This document shows, one piece after another, positions 25,184 through 38,270 of a stretch of 64,000 nucleotides of DNA. Numbering within the stretch: the first letter of the stretch is position 1; every line of letters begins with the position of its first letter. The position numbers and the translations under genes were made by a program. Source of the DNA: Neckera pumila (lineage: Eukaryota > Streptophyta > Bryopsida > Hypnales > Neckeraceae); NCBI GenBank assembly GCA_963969595.1, contig OZ018417.1, positions 808,501 through 872,500 on the forward strand. The letters run 5' to 3'. A model generated the notes under the pieces. The model saw only the letters and a program-made list of their open reading frames with translations. It searched no databases and had not been told where the DNA came from.

Positions 25184-25452
25184 TTCTACCTCGTAAACCA
25201 CTCCTGGGAAATGTCCCGTTCAATCGGCGGGAAGCTTCTGTGCCGTAATGCCGCGTAATTGGGGATTACGGATTTTTCATCCGTCTCATCGTTTTCATCC
25301 CATTTTCATCGCGGTTTCATCGTGATTTACGTCAGGCAATATCCTTATTGTTGGGCATTGTGCCAAATAATTGTCCCTCCTCGTCGGGCTCTGCCCTCTT
25401 TGTCGGCCGATTATTTGGTGCAATGCTCTCCTCTGCGGGCATTGCCCTATAC
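25184..25452. other. GC-richer insert with hairpin inside E9
   Basis: It interrupts the family sequence between CTACC and AAAAACACCCAAAACTGCC. It contains ATTTTCATC/TTTCATCG repeats and a 17-bp imperfect stem (25355-25371 with 25410-25426, GCATTGTGCCAAATAAT and near-mirror). The origin is not recognised. Confidence 0.6.
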
Positions 25453-26011
25453 AAAAAACACCCAAAACTGCCATTTCTAGAGCATTCATCAAAAAAGTCT
25501 AAAGAACTGATTTTTGAAAGTGTAACCGTAGGATCTTGTAGTTAACTTGTGTGAGAATATGTGGTAAAAATTTCGTGAGGTTTGACTGTACAAATTGCAA
25601 GATATTTGCATTCAAAGTCTATTTTTTTTTCCACTGTGCCCAAAAATTTCAGATGCCTTTGACCGCTATTTGCTGATTTTTTTTCCACTATAGACCTCCA
25701 ATTTAAAAAAAATTCTTATGGGAAAACATGTTAGGCATGTGCATGCCAATTTTCAAGGCAATTCAAGACAATCCCGACATTCAAAAAAATTAAAATTTGC
25801 CACTATGCCCTAAGAAATGACAATTCACTAGGCCATTTTCAAATAATTTTTCCCAACACATTTTTTGATCTAAAAAATTTGAACGGTGGATTGAAAAATG
25901 AACTTGTACTTCAGAAGTAGGAAGAAAAAATTGGAAAAATGTCAAAATCTCTAACATCTGCAAGCTCATAAAGCCTAATGTGACCTTCCAATAGGCACAA
26001 CAACAACCTCT

Positions 26012-26295
26012 CATTAGAAAAAATTTCAGCCCTTTAGGAGGCCGCTAAGGAATTGATTTACGGGACTCCTTTGGTGCAATTTCAGGATGAATAAAAAAAT
26101 AGTTTTTCGTAAAAGAAAAAAATATTTTGGAAAAAAATATTAAAAAATAAAAATCTGATGTGGCACTACTAGTGCAACCAATATTTAAATATTAAAAAAT
26201 AAAAATAAAAATATTTGATTTTGATTTTTTTCCATAATTGCACCAGGCAAGTGCAGAACTCAAGGCCTCCTAGAGGGCTAAAATTTTTCCTAATG
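26012..26295. mobile_element. CATTAG MITE 2, 284 bp, inside E9
   Basis: CATTAGAAAAAATTTCAGCC at the left mirrors GGCTAAAATTTTTCCTAATG at the right; GATGTGGCACTA at the centre matches the family's central motif. Confidence 0.78.
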
Positions 26296-27031
26296 CTTGC
26301 CACCTCTTGCCACCTCTGCTGCCCCTTGGGAGTCAAAGGAAGGGGTAGCATATTCTCGAATTGAATTTTTTTTTTAAATGCTTGTAACTTTTGGAATATA
26401 AGTCGGATTTTTGTAAAATTTAGATGCATGTGAAGCTAATGTGATTTCCTATCTTCCAAAAAAGTTTCCAAAAATCATGTGAAAAATTGAGGTCACATGA
26501 GCTTGCCCAAAGTACCAAGTGTCCCATCAGGGGACACTTGGGCTTTTAGGGGTTAAGCATAGTAGGATAACTTTTCTCAGAAAACTTTGAACTAAAAAAA
26601 GTTGTTAAATAAATACAAGTGTCATCTACAAAAATTTGTTTGGTATTTTGAATCTCCAATCAAAAGTTCTGGACAAATTTGAGAAAGGGGTTGGAATGGA
26701 CATTTTCTTTAACATTTTAAAAAAATCCTCACTCAAATTTGTTTATAACTTTTGACTGGAGATTCAAAATGCCAAACGGATTTTTGGAGGTGAAACTTGT
26801 CTTCATTCACCAATTTTTTCTAGTTAATTTTTTTTTGATAAAAGTTATTCTACTATGCCTAAATGAGGTCTGAAATTATACTTTTAACACAAATCATTTT
26901 TTTTGACTTAACTATGAGTGCTTGAGGATCTAAAAATTCTAATTTATTTATCCCATATGTTGTTCTACTCCCTACCACCCCATGTGTATAAAGAGTTGTC
27001 TTCTCACTTGAAAACCCAAAATAAATTATTG

Positions 27032-28422
27032 ATGGCAAATGGTTAGATTGCAATAGTGTATTAAAAATTAAATTTTTTGGATTTTTGGTAAACCATCATT
27101 CTCTACAAATATTCGCTAAGTTATATATTTGGTCCTAAGAAAATAGAACATATCATAATGTACTACCATTATCCCTGTACCGAAGCTTACATTAATGCTG
27201 AAAGGATGAGTTTAGTGGATGAAGACTCGAAAGAGGGAAAGGCAACCCTTTTGAAGGCTACTAAATGTTATGCTAGTTCGAGTCATCAAAAATGGGACAC
27301 AAATGGATAGAAAGTGTGCCATGCGGAAGCTACTTGCAAAGCAAATCCACCAAAGTAGGGGCGGAGCATCTTCTTTTATAAGAAATGGTAGAGATTTTAT
27401 TTAGAGGTGCATAAAAAGAGATACATATAAAGGTTGAAAGTTGATAAACAAACATATTATTAAGGTAGTTGTATCCATTTCTTTTTGTCCCCCGTCTCCA
27501 CTTTTGTGATGTAGGGTTGTCTTGAAGTGTTCCAAAAAACCATCTATGTAAGATGCCTTCAACTTTACACATGACACAACATGGTTGCAAAGTAATAGAA
27601 CCTTTAGTGAATAATTTTGGATCTTCAGTGAATGATTTCAGATCTTTCTGAAGGTGCTCCAAACATCCACCTATAGAACAATCTTAGATTTGACGTTGAA
27701 AATCCATAAAGAATACAAAAAAATTCAGTTTTAAGAAAAAATAATGATTTTCGTTTTTCTACAAATTAAAACTAACACCTACCGGTAGTAGGTAATTTTG
27801 ACTCCGTGTATGCACATCAGCTTCTGCTAATCAGGTGGGCGGTTTTAGGTCTTTCTTCCTTATGTTCCACTGAAAGTATCCCATGGCCTAGTTACGAGTA
27901 ATAGTCAGCATTGGGTTCAATAGTTCTCCAAGTCGGGTACCTAATCAGTAGGTGGCTACAATTTTTATTTTAATTTTATTGAACTAATGGAAAACCCACT
28001 GCATAAAAGAAAGTGGCTACAATTTGATCCTCAAGCCCCTCCTGCAGTAAGTTTTTTTGTTTTGTTTTTTATAAATTTAAAACAAATGAAAGGTGACACA
28101 GTAAGTGAAGTTAGATCCGGGGCCATCTATAGGTGGCTCATGTCTGTTCTTCAAGTACTATTCCAAGGTCCGCACAAAATCTCCACACAAGGCCGCCAAA
28201 TCCGCTCGTCTATTTCAGGCTTGACCATGAACAAGGACATGCAATGCAAAGCAAGGGAACCTCCAAAAACCAGGAGGGCGGACGGACTTCACCTCAAGTG
28301 CCTGGTCCGGCCAAAGTACCTTCCATTGAACTTGGAGTAATTGCTAAGTAAGCCCACTGTATTACTGTAATTCTCCGTAAGTTATTACGCCCTGTATCAG
28401 ATTAAGGTAGGAGGTTCTAAAA
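27032..28422. other. Intergenic DNA, no recognised gene
   Basis: Open frames at 27330-27662 (minus) and 27987-28340 (plus) have no domain I know. Composition rises in GC after about 27820. Confidence 0.4.
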
Positions 28423-28549
28423 GCACTCAGGCTCTAAAATGGACCACCTCCTTAAATGTACATTATTTGTACATGTTGCTTTTTCATAGCCTTCATCAAT
28501 GTACGAAGAGTGTACATTTTACGAGGTGAGCCATTTTAGAGCCTTGTGC
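28423..28549. mobile_element. MITE with GGCTCTAAAATGG inverted repeats, 127 bp
   Basis: GGCTCTAAAATGG on the left, CCATTTTAGAGCC on the right, with GCAC/GTGC outside and CACCTC/GAGGTG and TGTACA inside also pairing. Confidence 0.75.
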
Positions 28550-29234
28550 CATTTCAACTTCAAAATTTACAACTAATTCAACAGAGCTCCAAAAAATATG
28601 AAACGACTTGGGTTAGATGTCAATTCCACTTATTTTTTAAGGAAACTTTACTGAAAAATGTTTCAAGATGTTTTCACCTCCCCCAAATTCAGTTCCAGCC
28701 CTTACATGGTCCATTTCTGGACCTCCTACCCTTAGCTTGTCCCACAAGGTTTATAAAGGGAAAAAGGGACTATTTTATTAATAATAATTTATAAGTTATA
28801 CTGGGTTCAATTTTTTTTTTAGGGCCCAATTCAGATGGCTGTTCTGGGCTGGACATCCTTGCACTTATGCTGGGGGCTTGTTCCCCACACTTTGCCCAAT
28901 GAGGACTTGAGGAGAATCGGGCATGACCGAAATCATGCCGGATCATGGGAACCATGGGACCCCGGGACCGGGACGGACCGAGGGAGGGACGGAAGGGACC
29001 ACTGTAGAGATTTCTTCAGTAAGTTTTAGTCTTCAGTTTTCTGGTGGATTCCAGGTCCCAAGACTTGGGATGGGGAAGCACTCATGGTGTCACTGGATTC
29101 TGGAAGGAGCGGAAGCTACGAGGGTGGAAATTGGTCTTCTAGATGTTGTTGTTTTTACATATTATGGGGTATGAAACTAAAAAACCCGGCTACATATAGC
29201 ATCCTATGCAATTTAAAAAAACAAACCCGCGCTA
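28550..29234. other. GC-richer stretch, no recognised gene
   Basis: Includes a GGGAC/GGACC-rich segment near 28955-29005. Overlapping short frames in all phases suggest non-coding GC-rich DNA. Confidence 0.35.
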
Positions 29235-31215
29235 GTATGCCCTGTGCCATCGGTTGCCATAATACAATCAAATAAAAGTAATAGTAATTCATGATAAGAG
29301 CTTTGAAATTCAATATTGTGTTTGTCGTGAGTCCGAACGCCACAAAAAATGAAGTCCGCAAACAGCTCTCGGCTTTCTGAAGTTACCATGGATGCGACCA
29401 GGAGATGCACAGTCAAAAGATCTTATCGTAACATACAAAATAAAACAAATAGCTTCATTTTAAGGTACAAGACTAGTATGCCATGTGTTGTAGCCACAAC
29501 ATAATAAAATAAAATTATAAGTACTTTAAAATTTTTAAACCCCTAAGGGATTGTTGTCCCTTCAAGGGACAAATTGGATTTTGAGCAGGTACCTACAGTT
29601 TCAATTTTTGTCATGATTTTTTGAAACTCTTTTTGAAGAAAGAAAAATTAATTAGCTTTGTGGGAGTATATATTTTTTCAATTGACGCCCCGGAACAAAA
29701 GTTATGCCTAGGCAAATAAGCTCAAAATAGGAAAAACCAGGCAATAAAAAAATTTCAAAAATTTGAATGATTCTTTTTCTCATAGATTATATTTTTTTTT
29801 GTCTAAATAAAAAGCTTTGATTCATTTCATTTGGATAAGTTATGTGAAAGTTATGGACAATCTTCTTTTTGGGGCAATTAGAGCATTATCTTGAAAAAAT
29901 AACTTGTAGGATATGCAATTTTAACAATTTTTCAAAAAAAATAAATTCTGACATGGTTGAGTTTGCTAGAACAATCTCACCATTGGAATTAGTCCGTTTT
30001 AATTCCATCTTAGAGATATTAATAATTTACATTTTCCTTCTATCTTGTACCTACTTCTACTTAACTATTTTTTTAAGAATGAAAATTAAGTTTTTTTGAA
30101 ATATTTTTTTCCCCTAGATTTTCAAATCAATTCCCTAATGCTCAAAACTTTGTAGTGCAAAAAATTAAAGTTAAAGAAGTTCAAAGTCAAATAATCTAAT
30201 CCCACAATGTACCAAAAAAATTGCTTTCTTCACTTTAAGCAAATATCTTGCAATCTGTGCAATCAAAAAAATTCTGAAATTTTTTCCACACATTCTTATA
30301 CTAGTTAGGTGTGACATTCTATGGTTAGATGTGCAAAAAAAAAGTCAATTTTCAATTCTTTTTTCTCTCCGCAATAGAAATGGCAGTTTTGAATGTTTTT
30401 TGGTAGAAAAAAGGCTTTGGTCTATAAGGGCTAATATATAATAAAAAATTTTAAATTCAAATTGGTATTTTTTGTCATGAGTCAAAACGCCTTGAAACAA
30501 AGCTTATGCACCCCTCCTTGTGGGAAGGTTGCTATTGTATGAGCCTAGGAAAGTGAATTCTATAGCCTAAAAGACTGTTTATCAATATTATATGTGTATG
30601 GTATAGAAACCTTCCATGATTATAGTGTAATTATGTTATATATAGGTGTTTATATTATAAGTTTTTTCTATGGTTGTAGGATATCTACCTATACATATGA
30701 ATCAAGGCTCACATGCTCGCGTTTTCATGCTCGCACACTAGCATTGTAGAATTTTTTTATTTTTTTTATTTTTTTATTCATAAAAAATTCAAAATTCAAT
30801 ATCTTTTTTACCGCGAGTCAGAATGCCACAAATTGAAGTCCGTGCATCCTTCTTTGCAGAGGGCTTTCTATAATAATGGAAATGTGATTGGGGGATGCAC
30901 GATTCCGAAGATCTCACTGTAACAAACAAAACAAAGTAAAACAATCTAATTTAATATATTATTATTAGTGTGCTCTGTGCTGTTGCCACAACCAAAGTTA
31001 AAATAAAAGTAATTTCCTAATTTTTGATTCATAAATACTTCAAAATTCAAAAACTTCCGCATCGTAGGTCCAAACACCACAAAACCAAACCCGTGCACCC
31101 TTCCTCGACAAGCCCTTTCCTACGGTACTAAGCACGCCACAAGGAGATGCACAGTCCGGGAGATCTCAATGTAACAAAACAAACAACTAGACAAATTTAA
31201 GGTATGGATATAAAG
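29235..31215 (-). repeat. S repeat array (inverted), about four units, one split by E6
   Basis: Units are recognisable by AAATTCAATAT, GCGAGTC/GTGAGTC, GCCACAAA, a CTTTC(T/C) block and AGATCTCA-GTAACA. GATCTC cores at 30910 and 31162 are 252 bases apart. The stretch between about 30545 and 30760 is not clearly S-like. Confidence 0.75.
29540..30430 (+). mobile_element. TTAA element E6 (~890 bp, degenerate)
   Basis: Left end CCCCTAAGGG after TAAA, right end TATAAGGG before CTAA, both a base away from the family standard. S-repeat sequence flanks both sides, so this copy also entered an S unit, at a different TTAA from E1 and E2. Confidence 0.75.
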
Positions 31216-31599
31216 TGTATAGATGTGTGGATATGAAAATGATAGTTTTATTCAATAATGTGTAAAATGAACACTTAGAAAGATGGTTAAGTCCAAAATA
31301 GATTTTTTATTTTAATTTAGAAAATATTGTAAGAAAGTTGCTTTAATATCTCTATAAATTTTCATAAATATTAAAAAAAAATTGAAATATTCTTAAATAC
31401 GTGTGTTATTTCATATTACCTCTTGAATATCATCCTTTAAATGCATGTAGATCAATTTTTTCATATTAAGTGCCTCCCCTGAGAATTAAAGAATTTTTAT
31501 ATTTCTTGCTTTTGAAACGATGGGAAATTATTCTAATGAGAACAATGAATAAAATACAAAAAAAGTCATGCAAATGGTCATGCCAAAGAAATGACTTAA

Positions 31600-32275
31600 T
31601 CCCTAAATGCCCAAGGCCTTTTTTGAGCTTCTAGGAATTTGCTCTAAATTGAATAAAAAGCCAACCTTTTGATAAGTTGTATCAATTATTTTTGGAATTA
31701 TAACCGTACAAATTTAAGCTAGACATATTAGAGATCACATAGAAAAAGAAAATCCAACAATATTGCATATGGATTGAAAGATTATAATGTTTGATCATGA
31801 GGGTGTTAAAACTGTGAAAGTGATTTGATTTTTTTCAATCCTCTTTTCACATGTCAAATTTAAAAATTTGGTCACCAAAAGAGTATGAGGTTAAAGGGCC
31901 TAACGTACATAACTCCAATCAATTTATGGCTTATCAAAATCTACTCTACAATTTTTCTGAAGGAATTTCTAATATGATTTTTTTTCCAAGATCTAGTGTA
32001 TCTTAGGCTCATTTTCAAGAGCCCTCAACACTAGGGAAAGTCAAGATTGCAATGGACACCCTTGCACAAAATCTTGAATAGAAAAATTAGAATTAGTCAT
32101 TTTCATAATCGGATTTTTGATGTTAAAACAAAACTTCAAAAAGAATTTTTCAAAAAGATAAACTATTAAAAATAGCAACCTAGTTATTTTTTTATTTAAC
32201 TTCAAAGTATTATCAACACCAAAATTTGGTACCTCAGACATTTTGGAGTCAATACTTTCATCAATTAATCTACCC
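31600..32275. mobile_element. Possible TTAA-family end fragment E10
   Basis: TTAA at 31596-31599 followed by TCCCTAAATGCCCAAGGCC, like the left end of E7. No matching right end was found before E3, so this is at best a truncated copy. Apart from it, this stretch shows only AT-rich DNA. Confidence 0.45.
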
Positions 32276-32279
32276 TTGA

Positions 32280-33214
32280 CCCCTAAAGGACTGGCATGTG
32301 TTTTTTGGCTGTATAGAAATTTTGGGCAGGTACGTGTGACTAGAGATTTCCAAATTTTAGGCTTAAATTTTAATAGAAGATGGGCGCGAGGAATATCATT
32401 CATATGCAAAATATTTCATGACATTTGGAAATGTGAGTCAAAAGTTATGGCCTAATATGTTACTTTTTTCATATTGGGTAGTTTGGGCAGATAAAAAGAA
32501 TCATTTTTTTCAAAAACAAAATACTGAAATTGGTTTTGTAGAGTTATGTATACATGGAAAGCTTTGAATCATCCCATTTTTTATCAATGAGTCAAAAGTT
32601 ATGAAGTTTTTTAGTTTGTGGGTAGTTATGGATTCTCTACTCAAGAAAAACTTTGAAGTCCTTTATTCTTACTCAATTTTCAATATTTTTTGAAAAAAAT
32701 AAATTCCTTGGATGTACATTGTTTATTACAACATTGTACCCATTGGGATTGGCATTTTTCAATTTTATAATTATATTCTTGACAATTTAGTATTTTGAAC
32801 CATTCTCTATTATTATCTATTTACTATTTTTTTCCTATATGTTGGACAATTCCAAATGAAGTGAAAATTTTCATGCATGTAGCCAACTTGTTTAGAAAAA
32901 AGAATGCAAAGAAGCACCATCATTTTGGATATGTTTTCATCAAAAAGTGAGCTTGCAAAATGCAACTATCCTATTTTTTGCAGGGCCCAAAAAACAATTT
33001 CAGGGAATTCAAATGCTTATATCTTGCAATCCATGCTGTGGGAATTTCTGAAATTTTTACCACATGTTTACCACATTCTCAAGTCAGCATATTGCAAGAT
33101 CCTACGGTTACATGTGTCAAAAATTTTTTTTTTTTTTCAAAAATTGGGTACTTGTACAAAAAGTGGCAGTTTTAGAGCATTTTCAATGAAAATATAGTAA
33201 TAGAACTTTAGGGG
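32280..33214 (+). mobile_element. TTAA element E3 (935 bp)
   Basis: Left CCCCTAAAGGACTGGCATG after TTGA (one change from TTAA), right CTTTAGGGG before TTAA at 33215-33218. It shares most internal blocks with E2 and E4. Confidence 0.88.
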
Positions 33215-33218
33215 TTAA

Positions 33219-34779
33219 CCATCATCAATGAATAGTTAGTTAAGAGTAGATTTGTTAACTACTTCCCATATGTAGTAAATCCATTATTTTTGTTGGTTGT
33301 GTCATATTAAAAGTAAATTCTATGATTAACCTCTAGCTATTGAAAAAATTGCTAATGAAATGGACATATAAAAATTTGTTGGTTCTACAAAGTCAATTTT
33401 GAAAGAGTATTTTTTCAAAATTAGACATAATATGTACACATGTACATCCTTTGAAGGAATTCAAACATACTGTCAATCATGTTCTTACGGATCAAGAGTT
33501 TTGTGGCCCTCCACAATGAAAAGGTGAGCAATTTTGAAAGCTTGTGTTGACTACTTTTCTACTTCATCATGTATGTCATCAACAAGATATATCGCAGCAT
33601 GTAATGATTAAAAAAAATACACTTATACAACATTCACACTCCATCAATCTTTAAAAGAGTGTATACTTTGACATAAGATAATGAAAGATTTTATAAAATT
33701 GATACTACCCAAAGTGGCAAGTAAAGTGACTTGATTTTTTTAGTGAGTGATTAGAATTAGTAGATATAGTTGGGTGAAATATTGAAGTAGTTGAACCCTT
33801 AAAATAAATTTTGAGGCCTTAAATTAATTTACATATTGGTTTGAATGTTAAATTAGTCCATTAAATTTACTGCAAAAAGATGTTGATTCCATTAGATATG
33901 GCTAAATTTTGTTCTTTTTCTAGTTTCAAATCTTGTAATCCTAAAGTCTATAATAAACTTTTCAATCACTGTACAGACAAAATACAAATCCTTCTCCACA
34001 TAAATATAGAGACTTGCATATTTTGAAATTTGACATGATTATTAAATGTCATGTTAAGATTTCACATTCAAAAAACATAATGCAAAAAGATTTCTTCCTT
34101 TAAAGGCAATGAAGCTAGAATTTCATTAAAAAATTCCTTGCAATTCTTTGCCGCACAGTGTGTGATCATTGGACGGTCGCTACAAAATTTTGTTCCCATC
34201 ACAATTGAATTGGTAGTTGAATTGGAAGGATTGTTGTGTGGTTTTGGGGTCTGTTTGCTAAATGTCCGGTTTACACTTTATACTCAAATGTTTTCTATTT
34301 AATTTTCATAGTAGTCCATTAGAATTGATATGGTTAAATTTTCTTTTTAGAATTTTATCCCTAATTCCCTCAATGCACTAGAAAATCATTGTTTTAGGCA
34401 TTTTTTTGGTCCACAATATACTCCATTTTTTTTATAGATAACTTCAAAAATAGCTAGGTGAGCTTTTTCTTCAAGGATTCATGATTTTGCAATAAAAGAG
34501 ATCTCTAATTTCAAATCCTTGATTTTCTTTTAAAGTATAAAAATGAAATGAAACTATGAATGAAGATTGTCTAAATGTATCACAAAAGGTGTACATTATA
34601 ACCAATACTTGGATAAAAAGGCAAAAATTTGATTGAAACAATTTATCAAAAATGTAATCAAATCAAACTTGTAATAGACCAAACAATGTGTTGTTATAGA
34701 GGGTGGGGATGCATGTGTGCTTTTAGTTTGAAAATGATTTCAACCCAAGCTTGCACATGATGTCTGATTTCAATCTAGG
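33219..34779. other. AT-rich intergenic DNA
   Basis: No gene or element end recognised. Confidence 0.5.
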
Positions 34780-35152
34780 CATTAGGAGGGAATTGAACCC
34801 ATTAAGGGGTTTTGAGTTTCCTTATTAATTTTAGTACTAATTGAAATGAGTATGAGGTTGTCTACATCCTCATTACACCCACCATGTAGGATCACTAAAA
34901 GTTGATAGTGGTCACTTGGCTTGTGGAAATTTGTTAGAGACGGATACTAGCCATGTTCTATGACTCAGCCATGAAATTGTAGAGATGAATTGAGTAATCA
35001 AAATGAGATCAGAGATATGGATTGGATAATTATAAGAATAATTGAACCCATCATGCAAATCTTGGCCTAATTAATGAGGTGAGAAGGTTCTTTTCCACCT
35101 AAAGTTTTGCATTAGAGAGCAGCCCATTTTGGGGTTCAGTTTTTTCCTAATG
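34780..35152. mobile_element. CATTAG MITE 3, 373 bp
   Basis: CATTAGGAGGGAATTGAACCC at the left is mirrored by GGGGTTCAGTTTTTTCCTAATG at the right, allowing small gaps. Confidence 0.6.
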
Positions 35153-36742
35153 GCAAAACTTTCAATAGTAGAGCTCTTTTATAGATTGAAAAATTACACT
35201 ATTTTTTTCAATAATGCCTCCAAATCACATTGCTCAACAAACTTTTCAACTTGTATTCTTATGTGGCTTATGAATGAAAATTTCTCAACTGAGGATGAAA
35301 ACTCTATTCTATACCACTCCAACCTAATCCAATCCTGTGTGTGATTTATGATGTGTTCAAAACAGTCTATCCCAAATGACAACTCAATTTAGTATTGTCT
35401 TTCATGCCCTTATTGTTCAATATCAAATTATACAATATTAATTTCCTTTAGAAATGAGATCAAATAAGGCAATAAATGATTTAAAACATTTTAGATACTT
35501 TCATATCAAATCTTAAACTTGGATCAAAACCATATGACTTGATTTAAATTATACACCCTCTATCATCTTTAATGGCACTTTTCTAAGACTATAAATGGAA
35601 TCTTCAGTGTATTTTCTTAACATTTTGGTGACGTAGCTATTTATTTCTTCAATACTCATGTAATACTTGGGTAATAATTGGTGAAATCTACATCAAATGT
35701 AAGTGATTCCTAGAAAAAAATTGGCTACTGGTCTTAAAATACAACATTAGTGACTACTCTGACCTAAAAAAATAAAAAATTCCAGTATGAAAATAGCCAA
35801 ATGGCAAAAAATCATACACAACAAAAACATTGGGCTCTTATTACATGTGTTCACAACTTGACATGAAAAGCTTTACTGATTATGAATGTACACCATGCAA
35901 TTGCACTAGGTATATGTTTCTTGTAGACTCGTAGACAAGATAAATGACCTACAAAAAGACCCACATGATCAATTACATTACTTGTAAGTCTTCTCATGAT
36001 CATCTCCATAATCTAAGCAAATTGTATTCTTCTAATGTCACTAGTGTCCTTTAGGCAAAATTTTAGCAAAAGATTAGTGATTATAGGAAAAAAAAGCCCA
36101 TTAGGGGCCTCCTATTTGGAAAAAATACAAATAAAGTTAGAAAGAAAGTTAAAATACATATAATAGTGTAAATAGGGATATTTAGGTAGGATGAACAAAA
36201 TAATAATAATAATAATAATAATAACAATAAATAAATAAAAATTAAGATTAATGGGGTGTGACTTTGGTCACACCTTTTCACAAAAGTCGTGTCCGCTCAT
36301 TTTAACAACTATAAGTAGTTTTAGAAAAATAAAACTTCGGCATTGTAAGACCCATTTATTATTTTATATATATATTACATATTGTGCATTTTGTGTTTGT
36401 GCATTCTTAAGAAAGTCTAAATTGTGTATGTATGTATGTGTGTGTAATTTGATTATTGTATTTGTTTGAGTGGAGATTTATACTTGTGAGATTCATGTGA
36501 GAAATTGAGGAAAATGAATGAAAGTTGAAAGATAATTAAATAATTAAAATGAAGGAAACAAAACACAACAAAACAAAGAAACACAAGCATACATTTGATT
36601 TACAAGCGAGGCTCAATTGTAATCCTGGGAGGAAGGACAAGGAAGGACTAGGAAGCTAAGGCTATAGAGCAACAAAGAAACGGAATTCAAATCCAAATCC
36701 AGGAGTTGACACGGTGACAACAATCGAAGCACTTTGGAGAGA
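35153..36742. other. AT-rich DNA left of the Copia element
   Basis: Contains the AAT run and a lone CATTAG-like end near 36076-36114. It is otherwise featureless up to the Copia target site. Confidence 0.45.
36199..36240. repeat. AAT-type microsatellite
   Basis: A run of AAT units with a few interruptions. Confidence 0.9.
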
Positions 36743-36905
36743 TATTAGATATACACTTAGTATTATGTATAATGAATAATTTTGTATTTAAACATTATAG
36801 AAGGTTGTGTCTTTTTATATATGGGCATAACCCTTCATTGTATATTTAAATACTTCTTGTTATAATAAAATTCACTCTTCATTCTATATTACAATTATTT
36901 TCATA
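36743..36905 (+). repeat. Copia 5' LTR
   Basis: Runs from TATTAGATATACAC to TTTTCATA; pairs with the 3' LTR over its whole length. The usual TG start has become TA. Confidence 0.88.
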
Positions 36906-36917
36906 TGGTATCAGAGC
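36906..36917 (+). other. Primer binding site (initiator tRNA-Met type)
   Basis: TGGTATCAGAGC, the standard Copia primer binding site complementary to the 3' end of plant initiator tRNA-Met. Confidence 0.92.
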
Positions 36918-37049
36918 AAGAAGATACTCTCTTTTTTTAATTCTAGAAAATTTATGCACATGATTAGAATGATTGAATTCATTCCATGATGCATAATATT
37001 TTTATAAAGAAATAAATATAATACATAAATACATTTTTTTTAATATATA

Positions 37050-37870
37050 ATGTCTCTTTCAAAAGTTTCTGAGACAAAAGATATTGGAAAATACTTACTT
37101 TAATATATGGAAGCATAAACTAACATTGTTTTTGAAAGCTCAAAATAGTGGCCTCTAATTGATGGAATAGATGTCAAACCTGTAATTCCCATGGCTAATG
37201 AAAATGCACCTGGCATTGCTCGCCTACCCATAACTGGAGAAGGTAGTATAACTAATTGGGAAGAAAGTTATATAATTATTCTTGTAGTAATTAATATTGT
37301 TTAGATCTTTCAATTGCTTCTCATATACAAAGTAGTACAACATCAAAGCATGCTTGGGAAGAACTTTCTAGGATATTTGACTGTCAAGATGCTGTTACAA
37401 GAATGCAATTAAAATAGAAGTTACACTCATTAAAAATGAATAATATTGAAAATACTACAAAACAAATACATAAATTTTGATTATTAATCTATCAACTTGC
37501 GGTTGCTAGTGCTCCACTTTCTGATGAAGATGCAGTTCATGCATTAATGGAAAGTGTTTTTGCAAAATATCATACATTTATTAGTTTGTTACTTAGACAA
37601 CCAAATTTAACTCTACAATCTTTAATTCCTGATTTCACTCAAAAAGAAACCTTTTTACAAGATTTTAATTCTCAAAATTCTAATATTGATATTCAATCAA
37701 CATTATATATTGGTAAATAAAATTCCAATTTTAAAAAAAATTGGAAGAAAAATAAAAAATACTTCTCAATATGGAGAGTCTTCAAGTAACAAACCTCTAT
37801 ATAGATAAAGAATCATTAGATGTTTTAATTGCAAGAGATTAGGACATCCTATCAAGATTGTTGATTTTTA
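37050..37870 (+). pseudogene. Copia gag remnant
   Basis: A degenerate frame with the gag signature SSTTSKHAWEELSRIFD near 37330-37385 and a zinc-knuckle remnant CFNCKRLGH near 37820. Several in-frame stops and frame changes are present. Confidence 0.85.
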
Positions 37871-37984
37871 AAATCTAATAAAACAAATAAGCGGCAATCT
37901 AGTTTTACTATATAGTTTGAAACAGATCAAAGACTATATCTTGTATCATTATACAATTCATCTAATATTATAGAAAAAACTGAT

Positions 37985-38240
37985 CATCATTGGTATGTAG
38001 ACATCGGTGCTATTGAACACTTGTGTTATGATATTGACGCATTTATTACTTATAAAAAATGAGATAATGGCTTTTTAGTATATTTGGGTGATAATACAAT
38101 CCATTCCATTTCTAGACAAGGTGATGTAGCCATTTAATTATCAAATAATGATACTAAAGAAATTCCAAATGTTTTATATATTCCAAAGCTTACTAAAAAT
38201 TTATTTTCAGTAACACAATTTGATAAAGGTGAAGGAGTAC
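37985..38240 (+). pseudogene. Copia protease remnant
   Basis: HWYVDIGAIEHLC at about 37988-38027 corresponds to the usual W-x-DSGA-x-x-H-x-C motif. The active-site serine position is now Ile, so the protease would be inactive. Confidence 0.85.
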
Positions 38241-38270
38241 TTATAATTAAAGATGGTATTTGTACTTTAA

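Larger units (their letters stand above)
25163..26552 (-). mobile_element. TTAA element E9 (1390 bp) with nested insertions
   Basis: TTAA at 25159-25162 and 26553-26556; ends CTCCTAAG and CTTTTAGGGG. It is longer than its relatives because it carries a GC-richer insert (about 25184-25452) and a CATTAG MITE (26012-26295). It interrupts the left arm of a foldback element. Confidence 0.85.
24934..27031. mobile_element. Foldback MITE, copy C, interrupted by E9
   Basis: Outer arms (TTTTGAGTTTTGAAAGTGAG left; CTCACTTGAAAACCCAAAAT right) and inner arms (GCATAGTAGGATAAC and its mirror) pair across the locus. E9 splits the left arm at CATTTAAGCATAG. A TA dinucleotide run has expanded in the left arm. 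Confidence 0.8.
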
